From an uncultured Lachnospiraceae bacterium (GTDB lineage: Bacteria > Bacillota > Clostridia > Lachnospirales > Lachnospiraceae), in contig CAJTPF010000011.1 of assembly GCA_910578175.1 (NCBI GenBank), positions 6,671 through 70,670 on the forward strand: a DNA stretch of 64,000 nt. The letters are read 5' to 3'. This document shows, one piece after another, positions 42,963 through 52,539 of the stretch. A model generated the notes under the pieces. The model did no database searches and was not told the DNA's origin. It saw only the letters and a list, made by a program, of their open reading frames with translations. Made by a program: the position numbers and the translations under genes. Each line of letters starts with the position of its first letter. The first letter of the stretch is position 1.

Positions 42963-43709
42963 TTATTCCGCCTCAGCATTAAAATAGTACATATACACAT
43001 CCTCTAATGTAATGGAATCCTTTTTACTGCTCCATTCCTCATCTGCAATCAATTTCGCAGCCTGCTCCCGCTCCTCAAATCCTATGATATTCCCTTCCTT
43101 GATTAAAATAACATACTTGGCAATGGAATCGATATCCGAAACAATATGCGTAGACAGAATAATGGTTTTATCTTCCGCCAGATGACTCAGCAGATTCCGG
43201 AAATTCAATCTCTCTTTCGGGTCAAGGCCCACCGTGGGTTCATCCATGATCAAGATCTGAGGATCGCCGACCAATGTGACCGCAATCCCCAGCCGTTGTT
43301 TCATTCCGCCGGAAAAGGTTTTCACCTTCTCATTTTTTTGTTCCGACAGATGAACCATTTCCAGTACCGAATCCACTCTGCCGGCAATTTCGGATTTCTG
43401 CACTCCCCGCAATACCGCAAAATATTCCAATGTTTTTCCTGCCGTAAAATCACCGTAATACCCTACCCGCTGGGGCAGATATCCGATATTTTTACGATAT
43501 TTTTCCTTCAGTTTCCGTATCTCTTTTCCCTCGTAAGCCACTGTTCCGGCCGTGGGTTCCAGAATATCTGAAACAATATTCATCAGAGTTGACTTTCCTG
43601 CGCCGTTCGGCCCGAGTAAACCATAAATTCCGGTTTTAAATTGAATATTTATATCATGCAATGCTTCTTTTTTTCCATACCTCTTACTAACACCTTTAAG
43701 CTCCAACAT
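42963..43709 (-). CDS. ABC transporter ATP-binding protein
   Basis: The 248-residue ATPase has Walker A GPNGAGKS (33-40), the signature FSGGMKQRL, Walker B ILIMDEPTVGLDP and the switch His in STHIVSDID. Together with the two flanking permeases it forms one ABC-2 transporter. The start at 43709 is four bases from the stop of the upstream permease and fits the family start MLELKGVSKRYG; the longer frame from 43769 lies inside that permease. Confidence 0.93.
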   Translation of the reverse strand: MLELKGVSKRYGKKEALHDINIQFKTGIYGLLGPNGAGKSTLMNIVSDILEPTAGTVAYEGKEIRKLKEKYRKNIGYLPQRVGYYGDFTAGKTLEYFAVLRGVQKSEIAGRVDSVLEMVHLSEQKNEKVKTFSGGMKQRLGIAVTLVGDPQILIMDEPTVGLDPKERLNFRNLLSHLAEDKTIILSTHIVSDIDSIAKYVILIKEGNIIGFEEREQAAKLIADEEWSSKKDSITLEDVYMYYFNAEAE

Positions 43710-43713
43710 CCTT

Positions 43714-44919
43714 CTATACACCTCGCCTTCTAAATCTCCTGATATACAATGGATAACCGACAGCCACAATCATTCCGGCAAGCACTATATTTACCAAAAC
43801 CGTAACGCTGAGAACGGAAACCGGATAATTCAGAATATTCAGCGGTTCATATTTCTTTAAATACCCTATACCGTCACCAATCAGAACAAACGGCGAATAC
43901 ATGCGGACAAAAGAATAGAAACTGCCCTGGTGTATCAGCGTTCCCGAATTCGTTACATAACTGCCGGAAAAATAATAACACAGCCCAAATCCGCCAATAC
44001 CGATTAACGTGTTAATTGCCAGCGGAATAATGTTTTTCTGAAAACAGACGGATATCACGGTAAATATACAGATCAGCACCAGATACCCCAACGCCCGCAG
44101 TACCGTGACCACAACTACCAGTTCTGCCAGATTCAAATGATAGGGTGAATGAATAAAGAATTCTATATTCTGAATCGCATCCTTCCATTCACTCAGATTA
44201 CCATATGTAAATGACAGCAGCACCATACTCACAGTCTGCAGCAACGATAACAGAACTGCAAATCCCATGGCGACCGCCAGTTTCACTGCATAAGTACGTC
44301 CTCTGCCCCGATAGGAAGAATACACCAGCGTAAACGTCCCCTTTCTGTGTTCAATCAGAAACAGACTGCAGGAAACTATCACCAATAGCACAATATTTAC
44401 AAAATCCACGATTTCCGATACCATAAAAATACCTGCAATATCTTCCAGCCTGCTGCCATCATGTATCACCAGTTCCACATCACGGCTGTACATTTTCTCT
44501 ATTTTTTTATTTACTCTGGCATAATATGTATCCCGGGAATTCTTCAGACGTGCGGCATTTTTCACCACCTGCTCCCGATATGCCTTTACCTGCCTGCAGA
44601 CATCCGCTTTACTGTACAAATACTGATATTTTTGAAATACCAGAAACTCAGGACTGTTTTCAGGATTAACTTCCACATAATCCCGTTCTTCGAACTCCCT
44701 CTGCTTCTCCTCAGTTAAAGCGGTTATAAGGTCCATTCGTTTTTCCGAATAACTTCCCATACAATCTTCATATGAATGTTCTGATTTCATATCCACACTT
44801 TTCTCATTCTGTTTCTGACAAATATAGCATTGATAAGAATAATACACCCCATAAAAAAATGTAATTAACAGTCCGGCCAAAAGTATTCTATTCAAATGTT
44901 TTTTTATCTCAAACCCCAT
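43714..44919 (-). CDS. ABC-2-type transporter permease (first subunit)
   Basis: The 401-residue membrane protein has an N-terminal helix (about 11-30), a large extracellular segment (about 35-165) with several charged coils, and about five more helices. It is similar in design to the other permease of the operon but clearly different in sequence. The ATG at 44919 lies five bases after AGGTGA; the open frame runs 37 codons further into the upstream gene. Probably forms the pore with the permease at 41904. Confidence 0.8.
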   Translation of the reverse strand: MGFEIKKHLNRILLAGLLITFFYGVYYSYQCYICQKQNEKSVDMKSEHSYEDCMGSYSEKRMDLITALTEEKQREFEERDYVEVNPENSPEFLVFQKYQYLYSKADVCRQVKAYREQVVKNAARLKNSRDTYYARVNKKIEKMYSRDVELVIHDGSRLEDIAGIFMVSEIVDFVNIVLLVIVSCSLFLIEHRKGTFTLVYSSYRGRGRTYAVKLAVAMGFAVLLSLLQTVSMVLLSFTYGNLSEWKDAIQNIEFFIHSPYHLNLAELVVVVTVLRALGYLVLICIFTVISVCFQKNIIPLAINTLIGIGGFGLCYYFSGSYVTNSGTLIHQGSFYSFVRMYSPFVLIGDGIGYLKKYEPLNILNYPVSVLSVTVLVNIVLAGMIVAVGYPLYIRRFRRRGV

Positions 44920-44944
44920 TACCGTCACCTGTTTACATATTGAA

Positions 44945-45979
44945 TTACTCCAATATGTATTCCTTATAATTTTTTCCGTCCGGGGACATTTCTGCAATGC
45001 CTCCTTCAAACCAGCTATACATTTTATCATTTATACGGAGAATACCGTCTGCCTCCATATTCTGATATTCCGTATAATCTGCAATAAATTTGCCTTTTAC
45101 ATCATAAATACATTTCTTTGTACCAGAACCTCCATAAATATATCCATTATGCACAGAAAACATTAACATATCATCTGCAAGTTTTTCATTACTGCCATCT
45201 TTCAATGAATATCGGTTTAACTCTTCAAATTCATTGGAAAAATAAATATTTTCATTATCATTGTCACAGGCAAATACTTTTCCGTCCCAATCCATCATTT
45301 TGGATTCCTTTGTCTCCAAATCAACCTTTACCAGTTTATATAAATCATTGACATAATAATATTGATTTTCATAAATCATACCCCATGGAAATTTTCCCAC
45401 ATCACTATACCAGTAAAGCACCTCAAAATCTTTGTTTAACAAATAGGCATGCCGATGTCCCTCAACTTTTAAAATATCATCACTGAGCACTCTCACATAA
45501 AAAATTGAAGTACTGTCATCCACAGCCAAATCCGCATCCATCTCTTTTGGAACCGGATTGTCAAACACAACTTTACCCGTATCGCAATCCCAAATATATC
45601 CTTTGTCTTCGATTCCTCCGTTATTATAATGTGCTTCATTATATGATTTATAAAGCTTACCGCCAAACACAAAGTACTCTCCGTCACTAACAAAAGCTTC
45701 ACAGGATTCATCTTCATGAGGGCATGATGCAATCTGACAATTTACCGTTAACATTCCATCCTTATCTAATTTCCAATAAGCTTCTGAACCATTATCAAAA
45801 TATTTATTCTCATCATCATACAAGCCACTCAGACCGTTCAGTCTCTCCGCATTTTTTATTTCTCCTGTCCCGCCAAAATAATTCAGATCCTTCTTTTCCT
45901 GCTCATTGTTTCCACAGCCTGCAATGAAGGTACCAAGAAAAATCACACCTAAAAACAACCCTGCCGCCTTTTTATTCAT
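44945..45979 (-). CDS. Predicted lipoprotein, beta-propeller-like
   Basis: The 344-residue protein has a lipoprotein signal with the lipobox FIAGC (Cys22). The mature part is a run of short repeated strands with Trp, Tyr and Gly-Asp turns (for example YIWDCDTGKVVFDNPVP, LYKLVKVDLETKESKMMDWD, IYFSNEFEELNRYSLKDGS). This suggests a beta-propeller facing the outside. It is in the ABC operon and overlaps the upstream lipoprotein by eight bases. The function is unknown; a substrate-binding or sensor role is inferred from context. Confidence 0.72.
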   Translation of the reverse strand: MNKKAAGLFLGVIFLGTFIAGCGNNEQEKKDLNYFGGTGEIKNAERLNGLSGLYDDENKYFDNGSEAYWKLDKDGMLTVNCQIASCPHEDESCEAFVSDGEYFVFGGKLYKSYNEAHYNNGGIEDKGYIWDCDTGKVVFDNPVPKEMDADLAVDDSTSIFYVRVLSDDILKVEGHRHAYLLNKDFEVLYWYSDVGKFPWGMIYENQYYYVNDLYKLVKVDLETKESKMMDWDGKVFACDNDNENIYFSNEFEELNRYSLKDGSNEKLADDMLMFSVHNGYIYGGSGTKKCIYDVKGKFIADYTEYQNMEADGILRINDKMYSWFEGGIAEMSPDGKNYKEYILE

Positions 45980-46955
45980 TTATCCCGACCTCCGTATTCA
46001 TTGCTTTTCTTACCATACAAAAATTTTCATTTGTTAAATCAACAGTCACTGCAAATATGGTATGCTTTCCTTTTGTCAGACCCTCTGTTTTTATTTGTTT
46101 ATCCATATATCCGCCTTCTTTTTTCTCCCACAGCAGATACGGTCTGTCATCAAATCCATTGTACAACTCACCGTCACACACCAGTATTGTCAGATACTGT
46201 CCCGGTTCATAAGCGGCATCTGCCGTATAATGCAATTCTCCATTGTCGCTTTGAATAATATAGTCCATTACCTCGCCGGCATGGTCGGAGATATCCTGTA
46301 TATTCTTCTGATAAATACTATACAGGTCTTTGGTAAAAATATATCCGCTTCCCGGTTCATAAATTTCCGGCGGAAGTTCTCCGCCTTCTGATACAATCTT
46401 TTTCTGACAAGCCAGAATATCATTTTCAAATATGGTTACTTCCTTTTTATCATAAAAAGGTATGGCCATAAATAACAACTGCTTTGGAGTCTGTCCGCTT
46501 ACGCCATAGGGAGTAAATATCACAGAATGCATGCCTTCCGCTGCATTTTTTATTGTCAGTGTATGCAGCGCTCCATTTTCATCACCATCTAAAGAAAATG
46601 GTATCATTTTTCCGTCTAATATAAGCATACATAAAACCGGAATATCATCATAAGAAGAATCCCCCATCTTGGCATAGAGTTTTACACCGATTTCCAAGGG
46701 TTCTCCACTGTAAACTATGTTCTCCCCCAGATATAAAGCATACTTTTTTTGTCCTGTAGCAGGATTCACAACACATTTATATATGTTTGTTGCAAACTCC
46801 GTAGAATATTGCCTGTCTGCTGACGTCACTTCCTGCTCTGTATCCCGGTTCCCAATGTTTTCCTTTGTCTCACTGCCTGTCGGCTCAGAATTACATCCGG
46901 TACAATTCCAAATTACTGCCAGTAACAGCAAAATATAACAGAATCTTATTTTCAT
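45972..46955 (-). CDS. Predicted lipoprotein
   Basis: The 327-residue protein has a signal with the lipobox NCTGC (Cys21). A Thr/Glu/Asp-rich spacer follows to about residue 50. The mature part is beta-rich and has Ig-like strands (IVYSGEPLEIGVKLYAKMGD, AEGMHSVIFTPYGVSG), ending with a second similar unit (GLTKGKHTIFAVTVDL). It is probably outside the cell, attached to the membrane. It lies downstream of the small secreted protein, with a hairpin just upstream of its start. No family recognised. Confidence 0.7.
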   Translation of the reverse strand: MKIRFCYILLLLAVIWNCTGCNSEPTGSETKENIGNRDTEQEVTSADRQYSTEFATNIYKCVVNPATGQKKYALYLGENIVYSGEPLEIGVKLYAKMGDSSYDDIPVLCMLILDGKMIPFSLDGDENGALHTLTIKNAAEGMHSVIFTPYGVSGQTPKQLLFMAIPFYDKKEVTIFENDILACQKKIVSEGGELPPEIYEPGSGYIFTKDLYSIYQKNIQDISDHAGEVMDYIIQSDNGELHYTADAAYEPGQYLTILVCDGELYNGFDDRPYLLWEKKEGGYMDKQIKTEGLTKGKHTIFAVTVDLTNENFCMVRKAMNTEVGINE

Positions 46956-46971
46956 ATTTAATACCCATGCA

Positions 46972-46993
46972 TATCACAGGCACCCCTGTGATA
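46972..46993 (-). promoter_or_regulatory. Compact hairpin upstream of the first lipoprotein
   Basis: A perfect nine-base stem, TATCACAGG / CCTGTGATA, with a four-base loop lies 17 bases before the lipoprotein start. No T-run follows on the leftward transcript. It may set differential expression between the small secreted protein and the rest of the operon by processing or by stabilising the downstream mRNA. Confidence 0.5.
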
Positions 46994-47162
46994 CTGCCCC
47001 AGTAAACAGGTTGAACGAAGGGCATTTTACATTTTCCTTTCTTTTGATAATTTCTTTCAACCTTCCTCCATTTGGAATATTAAAAACTTATATATCATTA
47101 TTTGAAACAGATTTACAACCCTGCTTTAAGATTAAATAGTACATCATTGTTTGTATGTTTAA

Positions 47163-47573
47163 CTAATTATAAATTCTCTTTGTCATGCTTCCATATGTAT
47201 CATCACTCACAGATATCAACGCTGTGCCTTTTCCGCTGGATATGCTGATCGCAGCATCTGCAGATGCTGAAATTTTATATGCATTAACAGCGCTTGCTTT
47301 CTTCACAACATTCGATGTTGAATTACAATACAAAACGACTTCAATGCTAACATTATCATACTTAAAAGCATCTTTCTGCAAAGCACTGCCTGTCAGTCTG
47401 TAAATTGCACCGCCATGTTTTGCGGAAGATAACGAGCAATCCCATGTTTTATTATATTTCCCTCCCGTAGTCGTAAACGATTCCGCCTTTGAAACCATTG
47501 TATCCCCCAGCATACCAATTGCAACTATTGCGGATAATCCTGTTACCCCTAACACTTTTTTTAATTTCTTCAT
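47163..47573 (-). CDS. Small secreted protein
   Basis: The 136-residue product has a clear signal peptide: MKKLKK, a hydrophobic core to about residue 22, and a cleavage site near VSKA-ES. The mature part (about 104 residues) is Ser/Thr/Ala-rich and beta-like, with two Cys residues (TWDCS and LYCNS) that could form a disulfide. The start at 47573 is behind AGGAGA; a longer frame from 47594 starts within that site. It heads a leftward gene set with two lipoproteins and an ABC transporter. It could be a secreted effector or bacteriocin-like protein, but no known bacteriocin motif is present. Confidence 0.65.
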   Translation of the reverse strand: MKKLKKVLGVTGLSAIVAIGMLGDTMVSKAESFTTTGGKYNKTWDCSLSSAKHGGAIYRLTGSALQKDAFKYDNVSIEVVLYCNSTSNVVKKASAVNAYKISASADAAISISSGKGTALISVSDDTYGSMTKRIYN

Positions 47574-47681
47574 CCCATCGTCTCTCCTTTTCATATGAAA
47601 AATTTTATAATGATGTACTACTTAACTTTCCGCTTTTTCTGATAAACGCTTCACATATCACATAATGCCGTAATATACAAA

Positions 47682-47743
47682 AAATACCTCTTTTACAGCA
47701 AGATCATTGAACATTCAAACTATCTTTTGTAAAAGGGGTATTT
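47682..47743 (-). terminator. Terminator of the kinase-fold gene
   Basis: AAATACCTCTTTTACA (47682-47697) pairs with 47728-47743, with one G-T wobble, and is followed on the leftward strand by a T-run. It separates the kinase-fold gene from the secreted-protein operon. Apart from it the 342-base gap 47574-47915 has no clear feature. Confidence 0.7.
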
Positions 47744-47915
47744 AATTATTCTTTAAAATTCAATTAATTTGTATTTCTTTAAAACCATTTGAATTATTAT
47801 AACATTTTATTAATAACAATACAACGTATAAGAATTATTTTCTTTAATAAAAATACTAACGGTTACCATTCAGCCAAATGCCTGAACCGTAACCGTAACA
47901 TCCAATCCTGCTTCA

Positions 47916-48464
47916 TTACTGATGCTGTTCTGCATACTCCAAAAATTCTTTCGTCTTTGACCAGTATTTTATTCCCCAGTTTTCAAAATTCCACTCTTCC
48001 ATATACCCGTTACATTCATAATCGATATAGTAGATTGATCCGTCCTGAACCACAAAATTCGTCGGAAAATAATCAATATTCAATCCGGCCGGATACAGTA
48101 CCTTGCACATTTCGCTGACCTGTGAGAGATACTCCGGATTCATTTTCTCCTGCAATACCAGGTCATATATGGTCGGACCGTCTATGTATTCTTTCAAAAT
48201 CCGCTCATTTTCCATATCGATTGCCAGCATCTTAGGAATCCGTATTCCGGTTTCCAGCAACCGCTCATAATCATGTTTTTCCGCCTCTATCTTGTTTCCA
48301 AACTGATAATAGCTGCATGGCTCATGGTGAATCTGTTTTAACACATAGAACTGATTTTCCTCTGAGGCCAGCCAGGAATATCCTCCCTTTCCCTTTCCTA
48401 AGAGTTTAATAATCTTATATTCCTTCCCGTTCACACATAATGTTTCAATATCCGGATGTTCCAT
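47916..48464 (-). CDS. Small protein-kinase-fold protein
   Basis: The 182-residue protein shows a minimal kinase fold: a Gly-rich loop GKGKGGYSW, the ATP-anchoring Lys in FYVLKQI, a catalytic loop with IDYFPTN (Asp, then Asn four residues later) and the metal-binding Asp in IYYIDYE. It lacks most of the C-lobe, so it is nearer to RIO/Bud32- or Kdo-type kinases than to standard Ser/Thr kinases. The substrate is unknown. The ATG at 48464 is preferred over the GTG at 48476, which stands too close to AAAGG. Confidence 0.72.
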   Translation of the reverse strand: MEHPDIETLCVNGKEYKIIKLLGKGKGGYSWLASEENQFYVLKQIHHEPCSYYQFGNKIEAEKHDYERLLETGIRIPKMLAIDMENERILKEYIDGPTIYDLVLQEKMNPEYLSQVSEMCKVLYPAGLNIDYFPTNFVVQDGSIYYIDYECNGYMEEWNFENWGIKYWSKTKEFLEYAEQHQ

Positions 48465-48488
48465 CTTCTCAATCACCCTTTCCTGTTT

Positions 48489-49411
48489 TTAAACTGCATC
48501 CTTTTTCTCAATCCCATGAACAACAGCCGCTGCACATATCAACGAACCGATAAATAATATTATAGGCACTGTTGCATTATCGCGCAAGGAAAAATCGCCT
48601 ACCGTTCCGTTCATCACCAGAAACAGCAAAAAGGAGGCAATAATTGCGGCTTTGGATGATTCATCAGGTTTCCGATAAAAAGCGCGATAAAGCCCAGTGT
48701 AACCGTAAGAACTGATTTCAGACAGATCTGAACATAAAATGCGCGGCTCATCATATCAAATCCAAGCCGGAAACTCTGTTCCATACTTCCGGACGGCAGA
48801 TATAACAGAAGATAAATCGCTGTTTTTCCTATTGCCAGTGCAGCAACGCAGAATATCCAGACTGCCGCCATTTCGGAAATAATAATTTGTTTCCGCCGGA
48901 TAGGATATCCGAACATCAGATTCCGAATTCCGTTTTTTGCCGGCGCTATGACAAATACAGACATCATAACCGCTGTAAATACAAGAAAACAGAGATTTGT
49001 AAACATTTCCACCTGTACCATCATCGTATCCATTCCCGGCGCCGAATCCGGTACCCCGGTCTCGGGATCATTGGCAATCCCCAGGTAACATTGTGCAAAC
49101 AGAAACACGGCCAACACCACAATAATGGCAAATGCCCCCAGCCCCAATCCAAATGCTTTATCCGAATCACTATCTTTTGCGGACATAATGATAATAGGCA
49201 CTACGCTGTTGGTTCTGATTTTTTTCATAACCGTCAGACCATCCATCCGGGGCATCATAATATCCAGCAATACCAGCTCATATTGATTCTTATCTGCCAG
49301 TTCACAGGCTTCCTGTCCATTAAAAGCAGATTCCGTTTCAAATCCTTCCGATATCAGATAATCCTTTACCATAGTGTGTAATTCCATGTCATCTTCAATA
49401 ATTAATATCAT
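48489..49411 (-). pseudogene. Chimeric relic: response-regulator receiver fused to ABC permease C-half, with a frameshift
   Basis: From the ATG at 49411, residues 1-93 are a receiver domain: acidic pair Asp7-Asp8, phospho-acceptor Asp50 (LLDIMMP), Ser77 and Lys79 (MSAKD), ending DKAFGLGLGA. There the family would continue to the output domain. Instead it goes directly into FAIIVVLAVFLFAQCYLG and the membrane helices of an ABC-2 permease. The frame then stops at 48614; the true permease end continues in another frame (SSKAAIIASFLLFLVMNG to the TAA at 48489), so one base was lost near 48660. A deletion most likely removed the regulator's DNA-binding half, and probably the kinase, ATPase and first permease part. 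Confidence 0.85.
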
Positions 49412-49417
49412 CTGCTT

Positions 49418-49936
49418 TCATTCCAAAAATAAATCTTTTTTCAGTTCTTCCATATCCGGATTCGTCCTGACATGTTCAAACATTTCTTCTCTCGTCGTTA
49501 CGAATCCCATAGCCATTACTTTTTCAATTAATTTAGGCTGAATAGAAGGATACGTCAGGCTGTCCGGTGAATCCGGCAGAGTTTCCATAAATATAATTTT
49601 TTCAATCTCATTGTGCAACTCCGGATTAAATCTCCCAATCACTGCATAATACAACATCCCAAAGCTTTCTTCCCCTGTCTCATTCACTTTGGTCTTTCCT
49701 GTCACGGAATAAACCCCAACCGATTTTAAATTATAATCAACTGCCCCTGTTTCCTCATACAATTCACGCCTTGCCGCCTGCCGGACAGTTTCATTTTTTT
49801 CCCTATGCCCACCCGGAACTTCATATGTATTCCTCTCTTTATGCTTACACAAAACCCATTTTCCATGAAAGCGTGAAACAATTACAACAAATTTAATCAG
49901 CGAATCTTCTATAAAATCATAAAATTTAACTTCCAT
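49418..49936 (-). CDS. NUDIX hydrolase
   Basis: The 172-residue cytoplasmic enzyme has a full Nudix box at 42-64 (GGHREKNETVRQAARREL, then YEETG) behind a short beta region. Substrate is not readable; the extended C-terminus with SPDSLTYPSIQPKL may serve in specificity. The stop lies seven bases ahead of the chimeric receiver gene. The start follows AAGGAG by ten bases. Confidence 0.85.
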   Translation of the reverse strand: MEVKFYDFIEDSLIKFVVIVSRFHGKWVLCKHKERNTYEVPGGHREKNETVRQAARRELYEETGAVDYNLKSVGVYSVTGKTKVNETGEESFGMLYYAVIGRFNPELHNEIEKIIFMETLPDSPDSLTYPSIQPKLIEKVMAMGFVTTREEMFEHVRTNPDMEELKKDLFLE

Positions 49937-49984
49937 CCTCTTATTTCTCCTTCAAATCAGATTTTTGTATTTCATTTTCCATTT

Positions 49985-52321
49985 TTACTCTAAATGTATC
50001 CATTCTCCCAGCAATTTTTTAATAATGCCACGCTGTGCCTGTTCGCTGAACATAAACACCTCATATTCCGTTCCTTTGGCGCTGATCTGCGGCTTTAATG
50101 AAATCCCCAGCTCCCGTCCTTTCTCATACAGGGTTTTCTTCCAGATACCTTTTTCATATTCTTCTTCCAGATAGTGTTCGGCTTTCAGTTTCCGCATGAT
50201 TGCCGCACCGCTGGTTTTCTTCATGACTGATTCATCTCTCAATTCATTCAGTTGATTTGACAAGGCCGTAATCTGACATTCGGGAACAAAAACTATCTGT
50301 TCCGCCATTTCTTCGGTCAGCAGAAACGGCTCTTTCCTGCTCTTCTTTCTGCCTGACTTTTCCTTTCTGTCTGTATCATTTCTTTCCTTCATATCTGCAC
50401 CTGGCGTATCCTTCAAATCCTGCAACTCTTCATAAAATAATTTTTCCCTGTTTCCACCGGTAAAATCCTGAATAGCCTGCTGAAAACGGGCACCGTATTT
50501 TTCATACTTATTCTCGCCGACTCCGCTCACGTTCAACATCTCTTCTTTTGTAAACGGCAATTTCACACACATATCAATCAGAGTTTTATCCGTACAAATG
50601 ATATACGGCGGCATTCCCGCTTCTTTTGCCAGAGTCAGGCGCAGAACCTTAAGCTGTTCAAACAGTTCCAGTCCTTTGGAATTCAAAATATCCGATGTCC
50701 GGTTCCATCCGGATTTTTTCTTTCGAATGGTTTCCGAAGCATCCTCCCTGCCGACTGCTTCCTGCCCTTCCAAAGACAGTTTCGGCATTTTAATCTTTAC
50801 CGTAATTGTCCCCTGCAGGATTTCCATGGCTTCTCTTCTAAGTTTTAATATAGCATATTTATCCCTCGTAACAAACAGATATTCCCGCATGACCAACTCA
50901 TTGATTACCTGCTTTAACTGTTTTTCCGCTGTTCCCTGTTCCAATCCGAAACAGGAAAGGGCATCCAATCCATAGGAAACCAGTTTTGCTTTTTTCTCTC
51001 CTCTCAGCGTTCCCACAATTACATTCATCCCGAACCGGCCTCTTGTTTCCCTTATACAGCTTACAATATTTTTACACATATCCGTAACGTCCGTTTCTTC
51101 AAATTCCGTCAGACAATTGGAACAGTTTCCGCAACCGCCGGAAGTCTTTTCACCAAAATACCGTAAAATATAAGTTCTCAGACAATCTTTCGTCGTACAG
51201 TAATATGCCATCTGCCGCAGGCGTTTCATATCCTGCTCCCGCAAGTCCATACTTTCTTCTCCCTCCAGATCCGCCCGGACCTCTTTATTATCAATTAAAA
51301 ACTGGTTAATCATTACGTCCTGGGGAGAATATAGCAGAATACAGTCCGCTTTTTCCCCGTCACGTCCTGCCCTGCCTGCCTCCTGATAATAATTTTCCAT
51401 ACTCTGGGGCATATTATAATGAATCACATATCGTACATTAGATTTATCAATACCCATTCCAAATGCATTGGTGGCGACAATAATCTGAACCTCATCATAA
51501 ATAAACGCATCCTGATTATTTTTCCGCTCCTCATTTGACAAACCTGCGTGATACCTGGCAGCGGAAATTCCCTGACTTTCCAATAAGTCAAACACAAGTT
51601 CCACATTTTTTCTGGTGGCACAGTATATGATACCGCTTTCCCCCTTGTGTTCCCGTATGTATTTCATCAGCGTTTCGTTTTTCTTTTTATTATCATTAAC
51701 TTCAAAATACAGGTTTTCACGATTAAATCCCGTAACAAGAACATTGGGCCGCTCCAGCTTCAACACACATAAAATATCCTCCTTCACCTGTTCCGTTGCC
51801 GTTGCCGTAAATGCACTGATAACCGGTCTCTTCGGAAGCAGCTCAATCAGTTTTACAATGTTCAGATAACTCGGCCGGAAATCCTGTCCCCACTGGGATA
51901 TACAATGAGCTTCGTCCACAGTAACCATAGAGATATCCACACACATTACAAACTGCTGAAACATGGAAGTTTCCAATCGCTCCGGTGCAACATATATAAT
52001 TTTATACTGACCTTTCGATGCATTGGATAAAGCCATGGAAATCTGTTTTTCCGTCAGGGAACTGTTTATGTATGCCGCATGTATTCCTGCATCATTCAAT
52101 GCCCGGACCTGGTCTTTCATCAGGGAGATCAGCGGCGAGATTACCAGTGTGATTCCTGACAGCATTAAAGCCGGAATCTGATAACACAGAGACTTCCCTG
52201 CCCCTGTGGGCATGATCCCCAGAACATCCCGTCCCTCTAATATACTGCTGATCAACATTTCCTGCCCTTCCCGGAATGTTTCGTATCCGAAATATTTCTT
52301 AAGTACCTCTAATTGATTCAT
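49985..52321 (-). CDS. recQ: ATP-dependent DNA helicase RecQ
   Basis: The 778-residue 3'-5' helicase has Walker A PTGAGKS (38-44), the DEAH box (136-139), the zinc-binding RQC part with Cys in GGCGNCSNCL (about 375-390) and an HRDC domain (about 590-665; FEQLKVLRLTLAKEAGMPPY). A charged extension follows to the end, longer than in E. coli RecQ. It unwinds recombination and replication intermediates. The ATG at 52321 follows GGAGG by six bases; the open frame from 52402 is longer but lacks a ribosome site. Confidence 0.95.
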   Translation of the reverse strand: MNQLEVLKKYFGYETFREGQEMLISSILEGRDVLGIMPTGAGKSLCYQIPALMLSGITLVISPLISLMKDQVRALNDAGIHAAYINSSLTEKQISMALSNASKGQYKIIYVAPERLETSMFQQFVMCVDISMVTVDEAHCISQWGQDFRPSYLNIVKLIELLPKRPVISAFTATATEQVKEDILCVLKLERPNVLVTGFNRENLYFEVNDNKKKNETLMKYIREHKGESGIIYCATRKNVELVFDLLESQGISAARYHAGLSNEERKNNQDAFIYDEVQIIVATNAFGMGIDKSNVRYVIHYNMPQSMENYYQEAGRAGRDGEKADCILLYSPQDVMINQFLIDNKEVRADLEGEESMDLREQDMKRLRQMAYYCTTKDCLRTYILRYFGEKTSGGCGNCSNCLTEFEETDVTDMCKNIVSCIRETRGRFGMNVIVGTLRGEKKAKLVSYGLDALSCFGLEQGTAEKQLKQVINELVMREYLFVTRDKYAILKLRREAMEILQGTITVKIKMPKLSLEGQEAVGREDASETIRKKKSGWNRTSDILNSKGLELFEQLKVLRLTLAKEAGMPPYIICTDKTLIDMCVKLPFTKEEMLNVSGVGENKYEKYGARFQQAIQDFTGGNREKLFYEELQDLKDTPGADMKERNDTDRKEKSGRKKSRKEPFLLTEEMAEQIVFVPECQITALSNQLNELRDESVMKKTSGAAIMRKLKAEHYLEEEYEKGIWKKTLYEKGRELGISLKPQISAKGTEYEVFMFSEQAQRGIIKKLLGEWIHLE

Positions 52322-52539
52322 ATTAATCCTCCAATGTATTTCCATATCAATAATTTTATAGTATACTGTGTGAAATATAAAATCAATCATTATTTTTGTC
52401 ATATACCGGGTGTTTTCCCATACTTAAAACCAGAAATAAAAATATCTGCCGTAACATCTACACTTTTGATGTTCCAACAGACATTTTTTTAATCCCTTAT
52501 ATAAATATTTTTTCACCTTCTATACCAATACGCTGTTCA

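Noticed and set aside
47163..47573. Small secreted protein as a lactococcin 972-type bacteriocin
   Set aside because: Signal peptide and ABC genes fit loosely, but the sequence pattern and the partner proteins do not match that family.
48614..49411. Reading the receiver-permease chimera as a real membrane-bound response regulator
   Set aside because: The permease end is frameshifted and the receiver stops where the normal linker begins; a deletion fusion explains both.
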